This document shows, piece by piece, positions 49,243 through 62,867 of a stretch of DNA of 64,000 nt. Source of the DNA: Brevipalpus yothersi (lineage: Eukaryota > Arthropoda > Arachnida > Trombidiformes > Tenuipalpidae); assembly GCA_003956705.1 (NCBI GenBank), contig QZCP01000323.1, positions 191,938 through 255,937 on the forward strand, in the 5' to 3' direction. Each line of letters opens with the position of its first letter. Positions within the stretch are counted from its first letter, which is position 1. Both the position numbers and the translations under genes were made by a program. Under the pieces are notes generated by a model that had not been told where the DNA came from, made no database searches, and saw only the letters and a program-made list of their open reading frames with translations.

Positions 49243-50636
49243 CTTATCCAAAACTAACATTTATATGGTGACTTTTGGTAATTTTAAAGTGTCCTATTTT
49301 GCTCGTAAACTTATATTCATCAACAGAATTGATTCATCTTCTAACTCACACACACACACTCTTGATTTTGGTTAACCTATTAACTATATATCAAGAAAAG
49401 AACCAAATTGCACGCACTTGGCATTTTTCTTTCTCTCTCTCTCTCTTTCTTCTTCAGCAAACACCGCCAACAATAACAATAATAACAACAAAAACAGCAA
49501 TAGTTGTGCTGTTTTAGACTACAAACGAATTCAAATATATTACTCTCGATATTGTGGGTAAAAGTTTGGTGTTTGGTTTTGCTATACACGTATATGTATA
49601 ACTCTCTCATATCGTTTTTGTTTCATTTTACTTGGATGTTTACAACCCTAATTAATACATGTATGAAAAAAAGTAAAACTAATCAACCCATATATGGGTT
49701 TATTTCTAGTAGAAATACTACTACTCAATCAATGCCTTATAATTTCATTTTTTTACGCGCCCTTTTTCGACCATCTACACATCTTCAATCAAACACACAC
49801 AGAGAGCAGCTTGCATCAAACTTTCCTCAGGACACATCAAAAGCGCGGGAGGAAAAGGTACCACAGCAATGGCAACAGAGCGAGAGAGGGACATGCACAC
49901 ACAGGCCCACAGGCACACACAATGGCACCTCAGAAGCGGACCAAACGGAGAATGGCTTCTGTTACCAAGCCCGCCGAACATGTCCTGAGGCCACTTACCG
50001 ATGAAGAGAGAGAGAAAAAAAAGACTTCTGTATCACCACCAGATTCCACTAGCTACTCACAAATTTTTCGAAAAATTCCAAAAGGATGAGAGAGAGAAGA
50101 GAGTAAAGTGGGAGGGAGAAAGAGAAGAGAGAGAGAGAAGAGAGAGAGCAAAGTGGGAGGGAGAAAGATGCAAGCAGCCTGAAGCATTCGGTGAACTTAC
50201 ATCGGATAAAGTTTTGACTTCAGTACTGACTTGTGTGAGCATCAGTAAAGTTCTAACATATACTCTACGTAAACTTCATGTACCATGAAGTTTATTGTAT
50301 TACGTTTGTGAGAATTTTCGTACACAACACTATGTGTGTATGTGTGTGAGAATGTGATCGTTTGTGTTGTTGGTGAAATCAACTTATCAGGACTAGTACA
50401 ATTATTTTGTTTCGTCGTCGGCGACTAGTAGCCAACATCATGATACACTTGTAGTGGGAACATTATTTGGATTATTGGACCAATCGTTTTTCTTTGCTCA
50501 CCATCGTTCTTCTACTTCATTATTATTATTATTAACATCATCATTGAAATCATGATGAGAAAAGTGATACATTTTTTTCCAAGGATTATTCGGTGATACC
50601 CATACCCAGCCACTCGAAAGAGAACCTTAGTGAATC
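49243..50636. other. Myb 3' region and ephrin 5' UTR/promoter region
   Basis: No gene with a known family is seen. The left part (to about 49.6 kb) should be the Myb 3' UTR. The right part must hold the ephrin 5' UTR and promoter. Within it lie a 55-codon ATG-initiated frame (49922-50089) rich in Lys, Arg and Ser, which could be an upstream ORF, and a GA-rich tandem repeat. Confidence 0.4.
50090..50170. repeat. GA-rich imperfect tandem repeat
   Basis: A 19-nt unit (AAAGTGGGAGGGAGAAAGA) occurs at 50105-50123 and again, with its last base changed, at 50150-50168, exactly 45 nt apart. The sequence between and before the copies is GAGA-rich. Confidence 0.85.
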
Positions 50637-52658
50637 ATGCTACTTGTTTTTGTTCATATATTACCACTTTTGATGTGTTGCTGTGTTGTGAATAGTGTAA
50701 AAACACACCTCCAACTGCCTGATGTATATTGGAATTCCTCTAATCCAATGTGAGTCATTATTAAACTTTTATCAGTATCACTTTTCCACTTCTCATCGAC
50801 TGGTTTTCTCTCAATGAACTTTGATTAATATAATGATTAATTTTTACTGTTGAATGTTTGACTTTTGCCTAATGAAAAAGATGACAAAACTTATCAAACA
50901 ACGATTTTCGATGTTCAATTCGAAATATTTTCACCAGTAAAAACAATCACTAAAAATGATGCAATCATTTTCTAGGATAATCATTTTGAGTTCGCCAAAA
51001 TCTGTGATTTTTGTTGATCTCGTGAATCAATTAGTCACTAATTTTTGATGATCGATTTTCTCCCATCCTAGATGGACGATGTTTTAATGATCACTAGATG
51101 AATGATGCAACTAACATGTAATAAGGATGAAATTGCAATTGCAATTTTTTTTCTCATGATCAGTCGTTGAAATTCTCAGACATCTCCCAACTTAAATGTT
51201 ATCCTAGGCACAATGTTAACTAAGGAGATGGACTATTTTACCGAATTCTTCAATCCAGACCCTTGAGCTGGGTTTTGGATGCGATATTAGCGATTCCTGA
51301 TCGTGAAGGTGCCTTTTGATCATTTCATTTCATCCCTTTGCCAACCAGCAACTAATGATCATGCCGCCGACCCATGAGTAAATCTAAATAGTAGCTATCA
51401 ACAGTAGCGGCAAATGATTCAAATTAGCCGATCCTTCAGCCAAGTTAAAATCTTATTAGAGGATATCGATTTAAGTGACCGACATGATGAAGATTGGTGA
51501 GAAAGTGAGAGGAATAGAGAGAGGCTCTTTAAAATTATTTGATATGGATCCCCCCAAAAATCATTGATAAAAGGTCTCCTTAATCTGTCTCTCTCTCTCT
51601 CTCTTTCATTTAACATCTTCTTTTTGAGTCAAGTTTTGCCAAACTAAATGATGGCAACCGATCACTTGAGTTGAGAGGATATTCAAATGGATTGACAACT
51701 ACTACCACTATTAGCACACCACACAGTACAAGTCAAAATGCAAAGTGTCAATTTAACTTTCCATCATGTTTAAGTATAAGCTTTGCCATTCATTTCATTC
51801 ACTTTACTTTTTTTGGCAACTTTTTTTATGCTACCTTTTCTCTTTCTTTCTTCCACTTTTTTTCGGGCATTATTGTTGTCCTCATGTTCATTCAGTGGCA
51901 AATGTTGGTCTTTTTTGAACATCACCAATATATACATGTATATTGGTCCTTCTCTCTCTCTCTCTATCGTGTATATTGGAAACAGGTCAATTGGCCCATA
52001 CCAAGTGATCAGTTACACCCATCATTCCTTAAAAACTTTTCCCGAAAAAAGTGAAAAGGCAACAACATCTAATCTGAGTTCAACAGTTACTACTACCGAT
52101 CGTCAATACTAATACTTATATTCATTTCGAATATGTATTCCTGTTCAACGTACATATACACATATTGCGTATCAATCAGCGAAAAAAAGGCTTGACAACT
52201 TGTGTGCATATATTCAACTAACAAGCTGATATTACATTTGACCATGAATATTGAGTAGTAGTAATAGTAGTAGCAATAACAGGCAACAGTTATCATGTCC
52301 CGCATGATCATCTAAGTAATCTTTTCTTTTTTCCCCCAAAGTATTGATTCAATTGAAGGCCACTATTTTGGCCATATTTGATCAGTGATTTTTGATCTTA
52401 TTTTTTGTATTCATCTTGAAGTATATTTTTCCTATTCTATTCTCGCTCTCTTTTGACTTCGTGACATGACCACTTACTAGAACCGATAGATTGTTAAAAA
52501 CGTGCCTTGATCGGCCTATCCTCATTCATACATTGTGCAGTGTGTATGATCATTGGATAGGTTTTCGCTCTCTCTTCAAGCCAACACATACACACACTCA
52601 GGACTTCATAGGCCCAGTTCATCGGTCCGAATAGTCGAGAGCAGAAGGTCCCATGAAT

Positions 52659-52709
<51 letters not shown>

Positions 52710-54029
52710 GTCCATGAAGAATGAATCTTGTCCGCTCCAAAAGAGAGTGAAGAGGACGGAAAAAGAGAGAATATCGATTTGTGGCCGCTCTCTTCAGTCT
52801 TCTATTGTCCGTGAAGAGACACACATTCATATTATATAGCTACCTCTCAAATACTAGCACTACTAGTAATAGTGATAGTACTAGTAGTAGTAAATAACCC
52901 CATAGATACTGACATTATGTTCAATTAGGACCTACCCTGAAGGGAAGAGAATATTATATCTTGTGGAACAGAGAGAGAGAGGTGAAGCGAAAGAGTGTGT
53001 CTGTGTCAGATTTAGTCGTGCATACTGGTGTATATGTGTGTGTGTGTGAAGAGAGAGAAGTACTTGAAGTAGTTTGCGAAAAGTTTGCTTGGACATTTTG
53101 TGTGTGTGTGTGTGTGTCCTTATTCTTTTTTTCGAAAATCTTCTCCTCAAGTGGCCTCACTTGTGTGTGAAGCAAGATCTTTTACACTCTTCTTTCTCTC
53201 TCTCTTTCTTCTGGCTACAACTATACTCATCTCGGCATTACAAAAGGAAGAGAGACTGTAGCTTTACTTGAGAGAATAAGATGGGACAAGTTTACTGAGC
53301 CATTGATGCCATGTTTGCCCAAAACATTTTCTTCGGCTTTAATAGGTATTGTTGTTGAAACAAGAGAAGAAGAAAAAGATGAAGAAGAAGAATTCCTTCT
53401 TTTCATTCTTTTGCCGCTTTTTTCACTCATATATGATGTCTTTTTTGCTCTCTCTCTTTCTCTCTCCTTCTCTTTCCCTTTCTTCCGTTCTTAAGTATTG
53501 CCGATCTCTCTTTACATTTACTTTTTTGCCGAACTTTTGCCTATCATCAATATCTTTCTAAGGTCAACGGTAATTCTCCTTAAGGCCAACTTGATAAGTC
53601 CATATACCACATCACTTTTCCTCTTACACACATCGATCTTGCCTCTTGACTTGCTACCTCTCTCTTGATCATCTCTCTCTCTCTCTTCTCTTCTCTTATA
53701 TTCATAAACTTGAAGAAATTTGGCGAAGAAAAAAGAGAGAGAGACCAACTTTTCTCTCTCTCTTTACACATACACACATACAAACATTAATACCTTGTGT
53801 AGTAAGTGTATATATACTTTGAAGTAGAACATTTATTGAAGAAAAAGTAAAGAATAAGTAAAGAATAAGGTCGAGAAATGATCGGCAATTCAAACCAGTT
53901 TTGAACCGGTCTCTTCTAATGTTATTACTTACAGAGAGAAATGTTTGAAAAAAGTTCTCTCTTCAATTCACAATATTCACAATCTATACTCTTTCTTTCC
54001 TCTTCTTCTTCATCTTCTACTTCATCATT

Positions 54030-54064
<35 letters not shown>

Positions 54065-54142
54065 CGAGTATGTTGCATTGATATAAGTTTACATGGGAAA
54101 AAGAGTCGAGAGTTTTTCTCTCAATACTTGAAATAAGAATAA

Positions 54143-54180
<38 letters not shown>

Positions 54181-57100
54181 CCTCTCAAGTCGTGTGTAAA
54201 TACATCAACTTCTCTGTGTGCCAATAGCGTTATCATCATGGAACCATTGGAACGTAGCATATGAAGAGAAGAAAAAGACTCGATTTTCTCTCTCTCTCTC
54301 TCTCTTTCTTCATGTTCATGAAGTCATTCAAATAGTGGTTATGCTTAGAATTGACTCGCGACTGTGAGTTACCTTTTCTATTTTTCTCTTCCTATGAGGC
54401 CAGAGAGAGAGAAAGAGGAGAATGAGAATGAATGTGAACACATCGACTTGAGTCAAGTCAATGAGAAATACGGTAGTGTAAGGTAGAGAAAAATTTTCTA
54501 AAGAGAAAAGAAGGACTTGAAGAAAACATGAAAAATGGCAAAAAGAGCCGGTAGATGAGAGAGAGAGAGAGAAAGTCTATGTGTACTTGTCAATTGAAAA
54601 GTCCTCTCTCTTGGCGAAGCAAATCAATAGAAATTGAAAGACTTTCGCCTGATTTCATGAACTCCTGCTCTGCTTCCTTCCAGTAGCAAGTACAGTATGG
54701 TAGTAGTCATAGTGGTGGTAGTTGTAGTAGTATTTCAAGCCAAACTCTCTCATTCAACAGCTTCGAAAAATGTCCACCTTTTTTCATTGTCACTCACTCT
54801 TCAAACCTCATTCACTTTGCTGCCTCCAAGGTTCCAGCATCTTTTCTAAATTCTCTCTCTATTGAAATCTCATAGCGACTTCCACTTGGCTACTTCACTT
54901 TTCTCTCTCTTCTCTCTCTTTCTCCAACTTCTTCAACTTCAACTACGTTGAGCATCCACAAAAACACTATTCAAACTTTCTCATGTTCATCTTGGTCCAA
55001 GTCATTTAGTCGCTTTGCTTTGGACAAAAATTTTGTAAGAAACCATACACATACACACATATGTATATTCTGAATAAGTTCAATAGAAAAGAGAGACTGA
55101 ATCATGAATAGAATTGAAACCCGATTATGATGAGAACCTTTCGGAAGGGAAGTGTATATACACCGCTGGATGGAACGCGTGTATTGAGTGTAGTTTCTAT
55201 GGTCTAAATGAAGAGAGAGGATTTTGCCTATCGAATGGCTAAGAAAAGTGAGGTGGAAAGAAAAGAAGAATAAGAGAGAGAAGTTAATCGAATCATCACT
55301 TTGAATTATCACGTGAAAGAGATGTATATCAATCGATTCCGCTGTAGGTCTTTGGTTATTTTCCTAAATTTACATCCCATAGACTTTCCCACTTCCGTAT
55401 TGATATCCTCTCAACTTCCACTTGCTCTCATTCCCTGAGAAAAAGGATATTGGAATCAGATTTCAAGACTAGACTGTATTCTTAAATGAATGTTTTATTC
55501 TCAGATTCAATCTTTACTCTCTTTCTCTCTCTCTCTTTCCATCTCATCAAGGATTATTTCCCCAGACTACCATCACTATTACACTTACTGGCATTGATTA
55601 TTCCTTCTGATGATCTTCCCAATACTGGATACTGGATGTGATTTTAGAGCCAATCTAGCTTATCCTAGTTAGCCAGTTTTTTTTTCCTGAGGCAATATCA
55701 CATCCAGTCCCCAAACCCCTTAATCCTTGGAATTTCATGGCTTTTATCATGTTATACAGACAAATGGAAACATCTCGTTAACTCCTCAATCAACCTCAAT
55801 CGCGTTGTTTCATCATCATTTCTTTCTCTCTCAATTCTAATTTGAGCTGTATCTGGAAACACCTGAAATCACTATCAACCTTAATCAATTCAATTTACTT
55901 AACTATGAGAAACTGACCTCCTAAGACAAATCTTTTTCCCATTTACTTACTACATGATTGCAGAAACTATTGCATATTATTTTCTTTTTTCTAATTTTTA
56001 ATGATTGAAAAGGAAAAAAGGATCGCAATCTGAGAGCTGATTTTTGAAGATGATATCATTTAGACCACAATGAAGTTTACATGTGTGTAATAAGATTCAA
56101 TCATCAAAACCCATATAATAGGGAACACACAGTATCAAGGAGTAATAGAAGTTGTGTGATTGATGCAACAATTGAGTAATCCAAATTGATTGTGTTCATT
56201 TGAATTTCCGTCTCTATTTTTTCTTCGCCAAGAAAGCAACATACATACCAGCTTCCCATGATCTCATCTTTCTGATTCATTTTAACATGTACGACACCAT
56301 CTTATTGGATATTTATTTATTCGTTCACAATCAAATTTAATTTAATTCAGTTTTTTCTTTTTCAACTATCCAATCAATTTACAAGTTTCAAGTACATCTC
56401 ACATATCTGAGCTGTTCTTCATTTTCTAATAGCTAGCCGAAATTTTCGAAACAGATAGAATATATACTTTTTTTCCACATAAATTTCCACACATTTCATG
56501 ACAGTTACCTTTTTGCACGATTCGCTTGTCATTTACTTATATAGTTTATCCAAGAAGATACACAGTCTTCAGTAAAAAGCGGGAAAATTTTGTTTTTCTT
56601 ATATATATAAAGTATCACACACAACCAAATTCACTTTACTATTTTTCCTCTTCTTCTTCTTCATCATCATCTTCTCCATCTCTGTGCGCTTCCTTATTGC
56701 CACTTGTAAGGAATCTTTTTCTTCCTCCATCTTCTATTTCTCATTTCATCTTATCTTGGAGAACGAGATGACCGAACAAGAAGAAGATGCTGTATTTCAT
56801 TCTGATGGACCTTATCTTCCATGCAAAAGTTTTTCTCATTTCCTACTCTTCTCTCTCTCACACACACAGACAGACATGCATGAAGATCACCTTTTTTCCC
56901 ATCAATAAGATAAGGAAAGTGAGAGATGAAAAGCATCCAATTTGCGTTCAAGATTGCGAAATAAAAATTGTGTTTCCAATCTTTTTGCCAGGGTTAAAGG
57001 CTAAAGAGTGAAACTTGACAAAATTTGAAAACCAGTCGATGATAAAACACCATCAATTTCAATACCTCAATTTGAATATTAATCTTTGATCTCATTTGAT

Positions 57101-57299
57101 GATAAAACAATCTAATTTTTTTTGTATATTTTTTTTCTCTCTCTCAATTTCAAATAGCTTCAGAATAGACAACACTGATCACATAATCGATGTCAATCGG
57201 GGTAATAATCCGTTCGAATATGATCAAGTGAACATTATATGTCCAACATATTCTGAAGGAACCAAGGAGGAAGATACGGAAACATACATTATTTATAAT
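50637..57299 (+). CDS. Ephrin: Ephrin, first two coding exons (gene continues beyond)
   Basis: Ephrins are cell-surface ligands of Eph receptor tyrosine kinases that act in axon guidance and tissue boundaries. Exon 1 (50637-50749) starts with an ATG preceded in frame by a stop, encodes a signal peptide (MLLVFVHILPLLMCCCVVNS) and the start of the receptor-binding domain (LPDVYWNSSNP), the ephrin hallmark with an N-glycosylation sequon. Exon 2 (57158-57299) joins in phase (AT|C) and continues FRIDNTDHIIDVNRG, then FEYDQVNIICPTYSEG and TETYIIYN, closest to what I recall of the Drosophila ephrin. It ends on a good donor, GTAAGT, phase 0. The rest of the domain, with its disulphide cysteines, and the membrane anchor are not found up to 64000; they may lie beyond the window or in the gap at 61998-62787. 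The intron between the exons is 6.4 kb, the longest in the window. Confidence 0.9.
52664..52702. repeat. (GA)n microsatellite
   Basis: Uninterrupted GA repeat in the first ephrin intron. Confidence 0.95.
54145..54178. repeat. (CT)n microsatellite
   Basis: CT repeat in the first ephrin intron, with a shorter one at about 54030-54052. Confidence 0.93.
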
Positions 57300-58616
57300 G
57301 TAAGTATTGTTGAGAAAATGTTTTACTTATATTTGCATTTATTATCATTTTGTCCCTTGTGTGTGAATGATAATGATTATAGTCACTCAATTTGAAATCA
57401 AACACTTTGAAAGCAATTTATATCCTCCTTAAACGTGTTCATGTTAAATTTTGAATTGAATTCCAATTCCAATAGTGTTTATCAACTATTATTCCATTGA
57501 AATGCTTGATATGTGTGTCTGTGTGAAGGAAATCCTTCTTTTTGTCATGGAAAATTATTTTGAGAATGTTTCTCTCTCTTCACACTTTACACTAGAAAGA
57601 AAAAATCAATCCACCCAATCAGTTTCACATCAAATGGAATATATGTAGAATAAACGTTAAACATACCCCTATTGAAACGGTATCAGGTATACACATATTC
57701 TCTTGTTGAGCCAATTTTTGTTGTCAGATAAAAGTTGAAAAATTTACAGCCTCTGTTGGAAATATTCTCTTCTCTTTTTCAAGTATTAAGCTGAAAGGCT
57801 TATTTTTGTATCTTTCTCTCTCTCTTACTCTTGAACGTGAAGTGTGCAAGAAGTATTTTATATATGTGTATATATAAATATTCCCTCTTCTCTCGAACTC
57901 AAATCTTCTATCCAAAAATAATACTTCACATCAACATTTCAATTGAAATTGAAATTCATGTTCCTAAAGTAAGAGGAAACGAGAATAACGTTGGTATGTG
58001 AGTTCTTGTTAGCCACACTTGTATTTGAATTCTTGATTTTATTCCTCTCTCTCTATTTCCAATGGTATAGCTATTTGAATAAGTGACTCTGTAGATCAAG
58101 TGAATTCTGACAAGCAAACTATTCCAATAGTTTTCACTCTACATCATGATTGAAAAGCTCACTCACAGGGAACACATATCGACTGTGAGTGTTTGTTCCT
58201 CTATACTTTCTCTCTCTCTCTCTCTCTCTTCCTTCTTTGCATATTCGGCAATTTTAATTCCGAATCAGCATAATAGTAGTTGTCCTCTTTTCCATTTCTC
58301 TTTCTCTTTTCCTTTCTCCACTCAATGGTCAACAAAACAATAATCATAGTAATACTGTACTAGTACCACTGGCAAATCATTATATTCTCTTCTCATATTT
58401 CTCTTTCCTATCTCTCTCTTCCTCTCAACCCCTTTAACATTCTCATTTTCTCATCAAGCCTTTTAACCTTTACACTGGCCCATACACATTTTAGTAGTAG
58501 CAGTATACATCACATTGATCCATACCAATTTGCTCATATCGCTGTATATTATGTTAAACAAATATATACTGATAAAAATTTGAAAAACAATCAATATATC
58601 TCACATAGTCCAAGTG

Positions 58617-58618
<2 letters not shown>

Positions 58619-58655
<37 letters not shown>
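58619..58655. repeat. (CT)n microsatellite
   Basis: Uninterrupted CT repeat downstream of ephrin exon 2. Confidence 0.95.
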
Positions 58656-58659
<4 letters not shown>

Positions 58660-61600
58660 TATGTCATCATTAGCCTGGCCACTTTTCATTCATGTTGTGA
58701 GGAAAACAAAATAAATGGTAAAAGGGTTGATAAAAATAGCCTTTTAATAGATAATTTTTCTCATCTTACCATATTTTCTGCGTCTCTTTCTCTCTTTCCC
58801 ATGATGATGATGAAACGAAAATAATAATGATAATACTTGTAATAAATGAGAATATCTTCGAGGCACTTTATGCCTAGATTCTTTGGCCCAGCCGTTTACT
58901 TTTACTCGTTTCTCTCATCTTTTCGAACATTTTTGTTCATTCTCGGAAGGGTTAATATTCTCATACTACCCATATATGCTCTCTTCCCCCCCATCGAAGA
59001 ACAAACAAAATGATATGGAAAAGAATACCCAAGAATTTTGGTGAATATAATAATAAAAATCATTATAATAATAATTAGACAATAGCAATTAAGCAAAACC
59101 AATCAACAGTAAAGCAACGAAAGCAAATGAAGAAAAACTTTTTTCTCTTCTTCCATCCATTCATCTTCCATCGGATCACATTTCATTCCATTTCTCTCTG
59201 GAACATCGATTACTGAAGCTGAAGGAGAGAAGAAAAATTATTCTCTGAACTTCGTTCTCTCTCTTTCTCTCTCATGATCTGTGTCATCATCATTTCAACC
59301 GTAAATCATCTGTTTCATCTCTTGTAAGAAAGTTCTCGCACTTTTTGGGTAAAAAAAACGGAACCCCCGAAAGAGAGAGAGAGAGCAAGAAAAAGTGATA
59401 TACTTGGAAAGATATTCTGTGATTAAAAAGATGAGGATGAACATGATCCTCTCTTCCTCTCCTCATCCCAAGTGTCCACTCTCTTAATCATCATCCGGAT
59501 ACAAGATAGAACATAACTCAGGCCACAAGTGAGAAGGAAAAGTTCAAGTCGCCTCTCTTCAAAGCAGATAGAAAGAGAGAGAGATAGATAAAGACTGAAA
59601 TATCTGTACAATCAAAGATCTTAGAACGTTCTACCCAATCTTTAGCATGATGATGATTGCTTACTTGCTTACTTGTTTTTCTGAACGAGTTGAGGCCTAA
59701 GTATAAATTTGTGTCCCAACTTAACTTTACACTGATGCACTTTACTGATTTCTGCCACTGATATCCGCCCTCCAGCAAGTGAGAGAAGAAGAAATTTAAT
59801 TTCAAATTTTGTCCGAATCAAATCAGTGTAACGATGATAGAACATAAGTGTAATTCAGAAAATGGTATTCGAAACTGTTCTTGCTGACGCAATTTCATCA
59901 TCCATCTGATTCATTGAGCAAAAGATTCCTTCTATTCTCACAACTTTGTATGTTCCATATATATTCAAGGGCCTGGAGAATGTATCTTCTCTCTCTTTCT
60001 CAAGATTAACCAGCATCATGATACGCTGATTATAATCCACTAAATACAAACCCACAGGATAAAATAAGGAAACACAAATATCACCTTCCTGTTTCGCAAT
60101 CGTTTCAATCAGTGTGTATCTCTATCTCTCTCTTTCTACATGATATTTCAACTTAAAATCATTCATCGTGATCACCATTCCTTTCCTCACCAAATGTCCA
60201 GCCAAATTTTCGCCCGTTCGTCATTATGTCATCATCTGTTTATGTCCCAACTAGGCAACCATCGTCTGGTGTGCCGTAACGGTATACACATACGCCACAT
60301 ACCTTTTTCACACATTCATTAAGGGCACAACTGTGTGTATGTGTATATATATCATTGATGATCAGTTGAGTTGAATATATATCTTGACTCAAACAGTAAT
60401 TGACCTAATAGTCGTCCTGTTTAGCCATTCCAACTCTGTGGTTGGCATCCAACAGATTTTACCGAGAACATGGACCCAATATCAATTCATCCCCTTTCCC
60501 TCTCATCAAAGGCTCTCGGGAACTGTAAAACATTACCATGATTCATTAGAGAAGAGGTATTCTGCTCTCCATCTCTCCCTTTTGGGGTTAAAGAATTTAA
60601 TTACCATCAAAATAAGTGTGCGCTTCTCTCTTTTCCGATCATCTCTTTTTTTAATCTGATTCGTAACTGTGAATGATCTACAGCCACCAACACCATCAGC
60701 TATATGAATGCTCGCCTCAAGCTTCATTCACCCAAACGCTTACTATTACTACTACTATCACTTATTCAACTATTATAACTTGGGAATGTTGATTCTCATT
60801 TTTTTCTTTTCTCATGGATTCTCACCTTCATCTTCATCTCTTCCAATTCTCTCTCTCTCTCAACTTTGGATATTCATTTATCCTGAACTTTTGACTGGAG
60901 CCGTTCAACCCAACGCCTTTGGGCATTATCTCTCTCTCTCTAACCTTATGGCGGTGGTTTCTCTTCATGGCCTCCTCTCTTTCTTTCTCTCTCTCTCTTT
61001 CAATGGCCCCCAAATTTATTGACGAACAGTGTTTAAATATCACGCCGCAAAAAGAGTGTTTTTGATAAATAGCTGTTGTGTATGGATCCAAGAGGCAAGT
61101 GAGAATCATCACAATTTGATCTCTTCAAATCAAGCTTCATGGGTCTCTCCTCTTAAAACGAAGATGAGATGTACAGCATCCGATACACATATAACACGTA
61201 AAGCGCTTGTGTGTGATGTACATGTTATTAACCAGAACGAGAATATAATCGAAAGATGGACAAAAATGTGTGATAAGATGGATCCTCATTTTAAATGGAT
61301 GGATGGATGGATGGATGATGGAGCATGTTGTCTGTATCTGTGTTTGTATGGTAAAAAGCGATCACTGATAAGTCAAGCGGTTCAAATGAAAATCATGGAA
61401 TAGCCTCCTCTTCACCCTTCAGCATTTGGATTTCATTCCTTTTATACTTTACACAAGAAGAAGGGAGAGAGACAGACATGGTGATGCTTAAAATGATTGC
61501 CTTCTATCATTGAATGATAAATGCTGGAATAGAGAAAATCTCTGCCTTTTCCTTTCTCATCCTCCATACAACATCCTCTTTCATCCTCATCTTCTTGTCG

Positions 61601-61956
61601 CCCTCATTTTTCTTTAGTTTCTTCTTTTTCATCTTCTTCTTACTGTTCTTATTCTTTCTCTTTCAATATACAATGATGCATGCTAAACGATTTCCTCTTC
61701 ACATTCAATGTTTCGCATTAGATGCTAATTAATTGTCAGATTTAATTAGCAAATTGAATGTCTCACAATTTGATTTATCTTACATTTTATCCCATAGAGT
61801 TTAGATTTTCTCTTTCTCTCTTCCTACTCACTCACTCAACTGTTCCAATTTTCATCGTTTATCTTACTCATTCTCATCTTTTCACTCTTTAGTTTTCATC
61901 CTCTATCTCTCTCCCTCTCTATCCCATCATTCTCTTTATTCCTCCCTTTCCTCTAA

Positions 61957-61960
<4 letters not shown>

Positions 61961-61997
<37 letters not shown>

Positions 61998-62787
61998 NNN
62001 NNNNNNNNNNNNNNNNNNNNNNNNNNNNNNNNNNNNNNNNNNNNNNNNNNNNNNNNNNNNNNNNNNNNNNNNNNNNNNNNNNNNNNNNNNNNNNNNNNNN
62101 NNNNNNNNNNNNNNNNNNNNNNNNNNNNNNNNNNNNNNNNNNNNNNNNNNNNNNNNNNNNNNNNNNNNNNNNNNNNNNNNNNNNNNNNNNNNNNNNNNNN
62201 NNNNNNNNNNNNNNNNNNNNNNNNNNNNNNNNNNNNNNNNNNNNNNNNNNNNNNNNNNNNNNNNNNNNNNNNNNNNNNNNNNNNNNNNNNNNNNNNNNNN
62301 NNNNNNNNNNNNNNNNNNNNNNNNNNNNNNNNNNNNNNNNNNNNNNNNNNNNNNNNNNNNNNNNNNNNNNNNNNNNNNNNNNNNNNNNNNNNNNNNNNNN
62401 NNNNNNNNNNNNNNNNNNNNNNNNNNNNNNNNNNNNNNNNNNNNNNNNNNNNNNNNNNNNNNNNNNNNNNNNNNNNNNNNNNNNNNNNNNNNNNNNNNNN
62501 NNNNNNNNNNNNNNNNNNNNNNNNNNNNNNNNNNNNNNNNNNNNNNNNNNNNNNNNNNNNNNNNNNNNNNNNNNNNNNNNNNNNNNNNNNNNNNNNNNNN
62601 NNNNNNNNNNNNNNNNNNNNNNNNNNNNNNNNNNNNNNNNNNNNNNNNNNNNNNNNNNNNNNNNNNNNNNNNNNNNNNNNNNNNNNNNNNNNNNNNNNNN
62701 NNNNNNNNNNNNNNNNNNNNNNNNNNNNNNNNNNNNNNNNNNNNNNNNNNNNNNNNNNNNNNNNNNNNNNNNNNNNNNNNNNNNNNN

Positions 62788-62864
<77 letters not shown>
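61961..62864. repeat. (CT)n microsatellite spanning a 790-base assembly gap
   Basis: CT repeat flanks both sides of a run of N at 61998-62787. The gap is either a very long CT array or CT tracts at the edges of unassembled unique sequence. Confidence 0.95.

Positions 62865-62867
<3 letters not shown>

Larger units (their letters stand above)
50750..57157. other. Ephrin first intron, 6.4 kb
   Basis: No exon or other gene is recognised inside. It carries many short CT/GA and AGT/ACT trinucleotide patches and a GA tract at 52664-52702. Long first introns of developmental genes often hold enhancers; no specific element could be named. Confidence 0.6.

Noticed and set aside
55348..55360. Short match to the start of miR-9
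   Set aside because: Only about ten bases match (TCTTTGGTTA), the rest of the mature sequence differs and no flanking hairpin arm is evident.
61029..61403. 124-codon plus-strand frame considered as ephrin exon 3
   Set aside because: It lacks the expected ephrin domain continuation and contains a GGAT-repeat-derived stretch.
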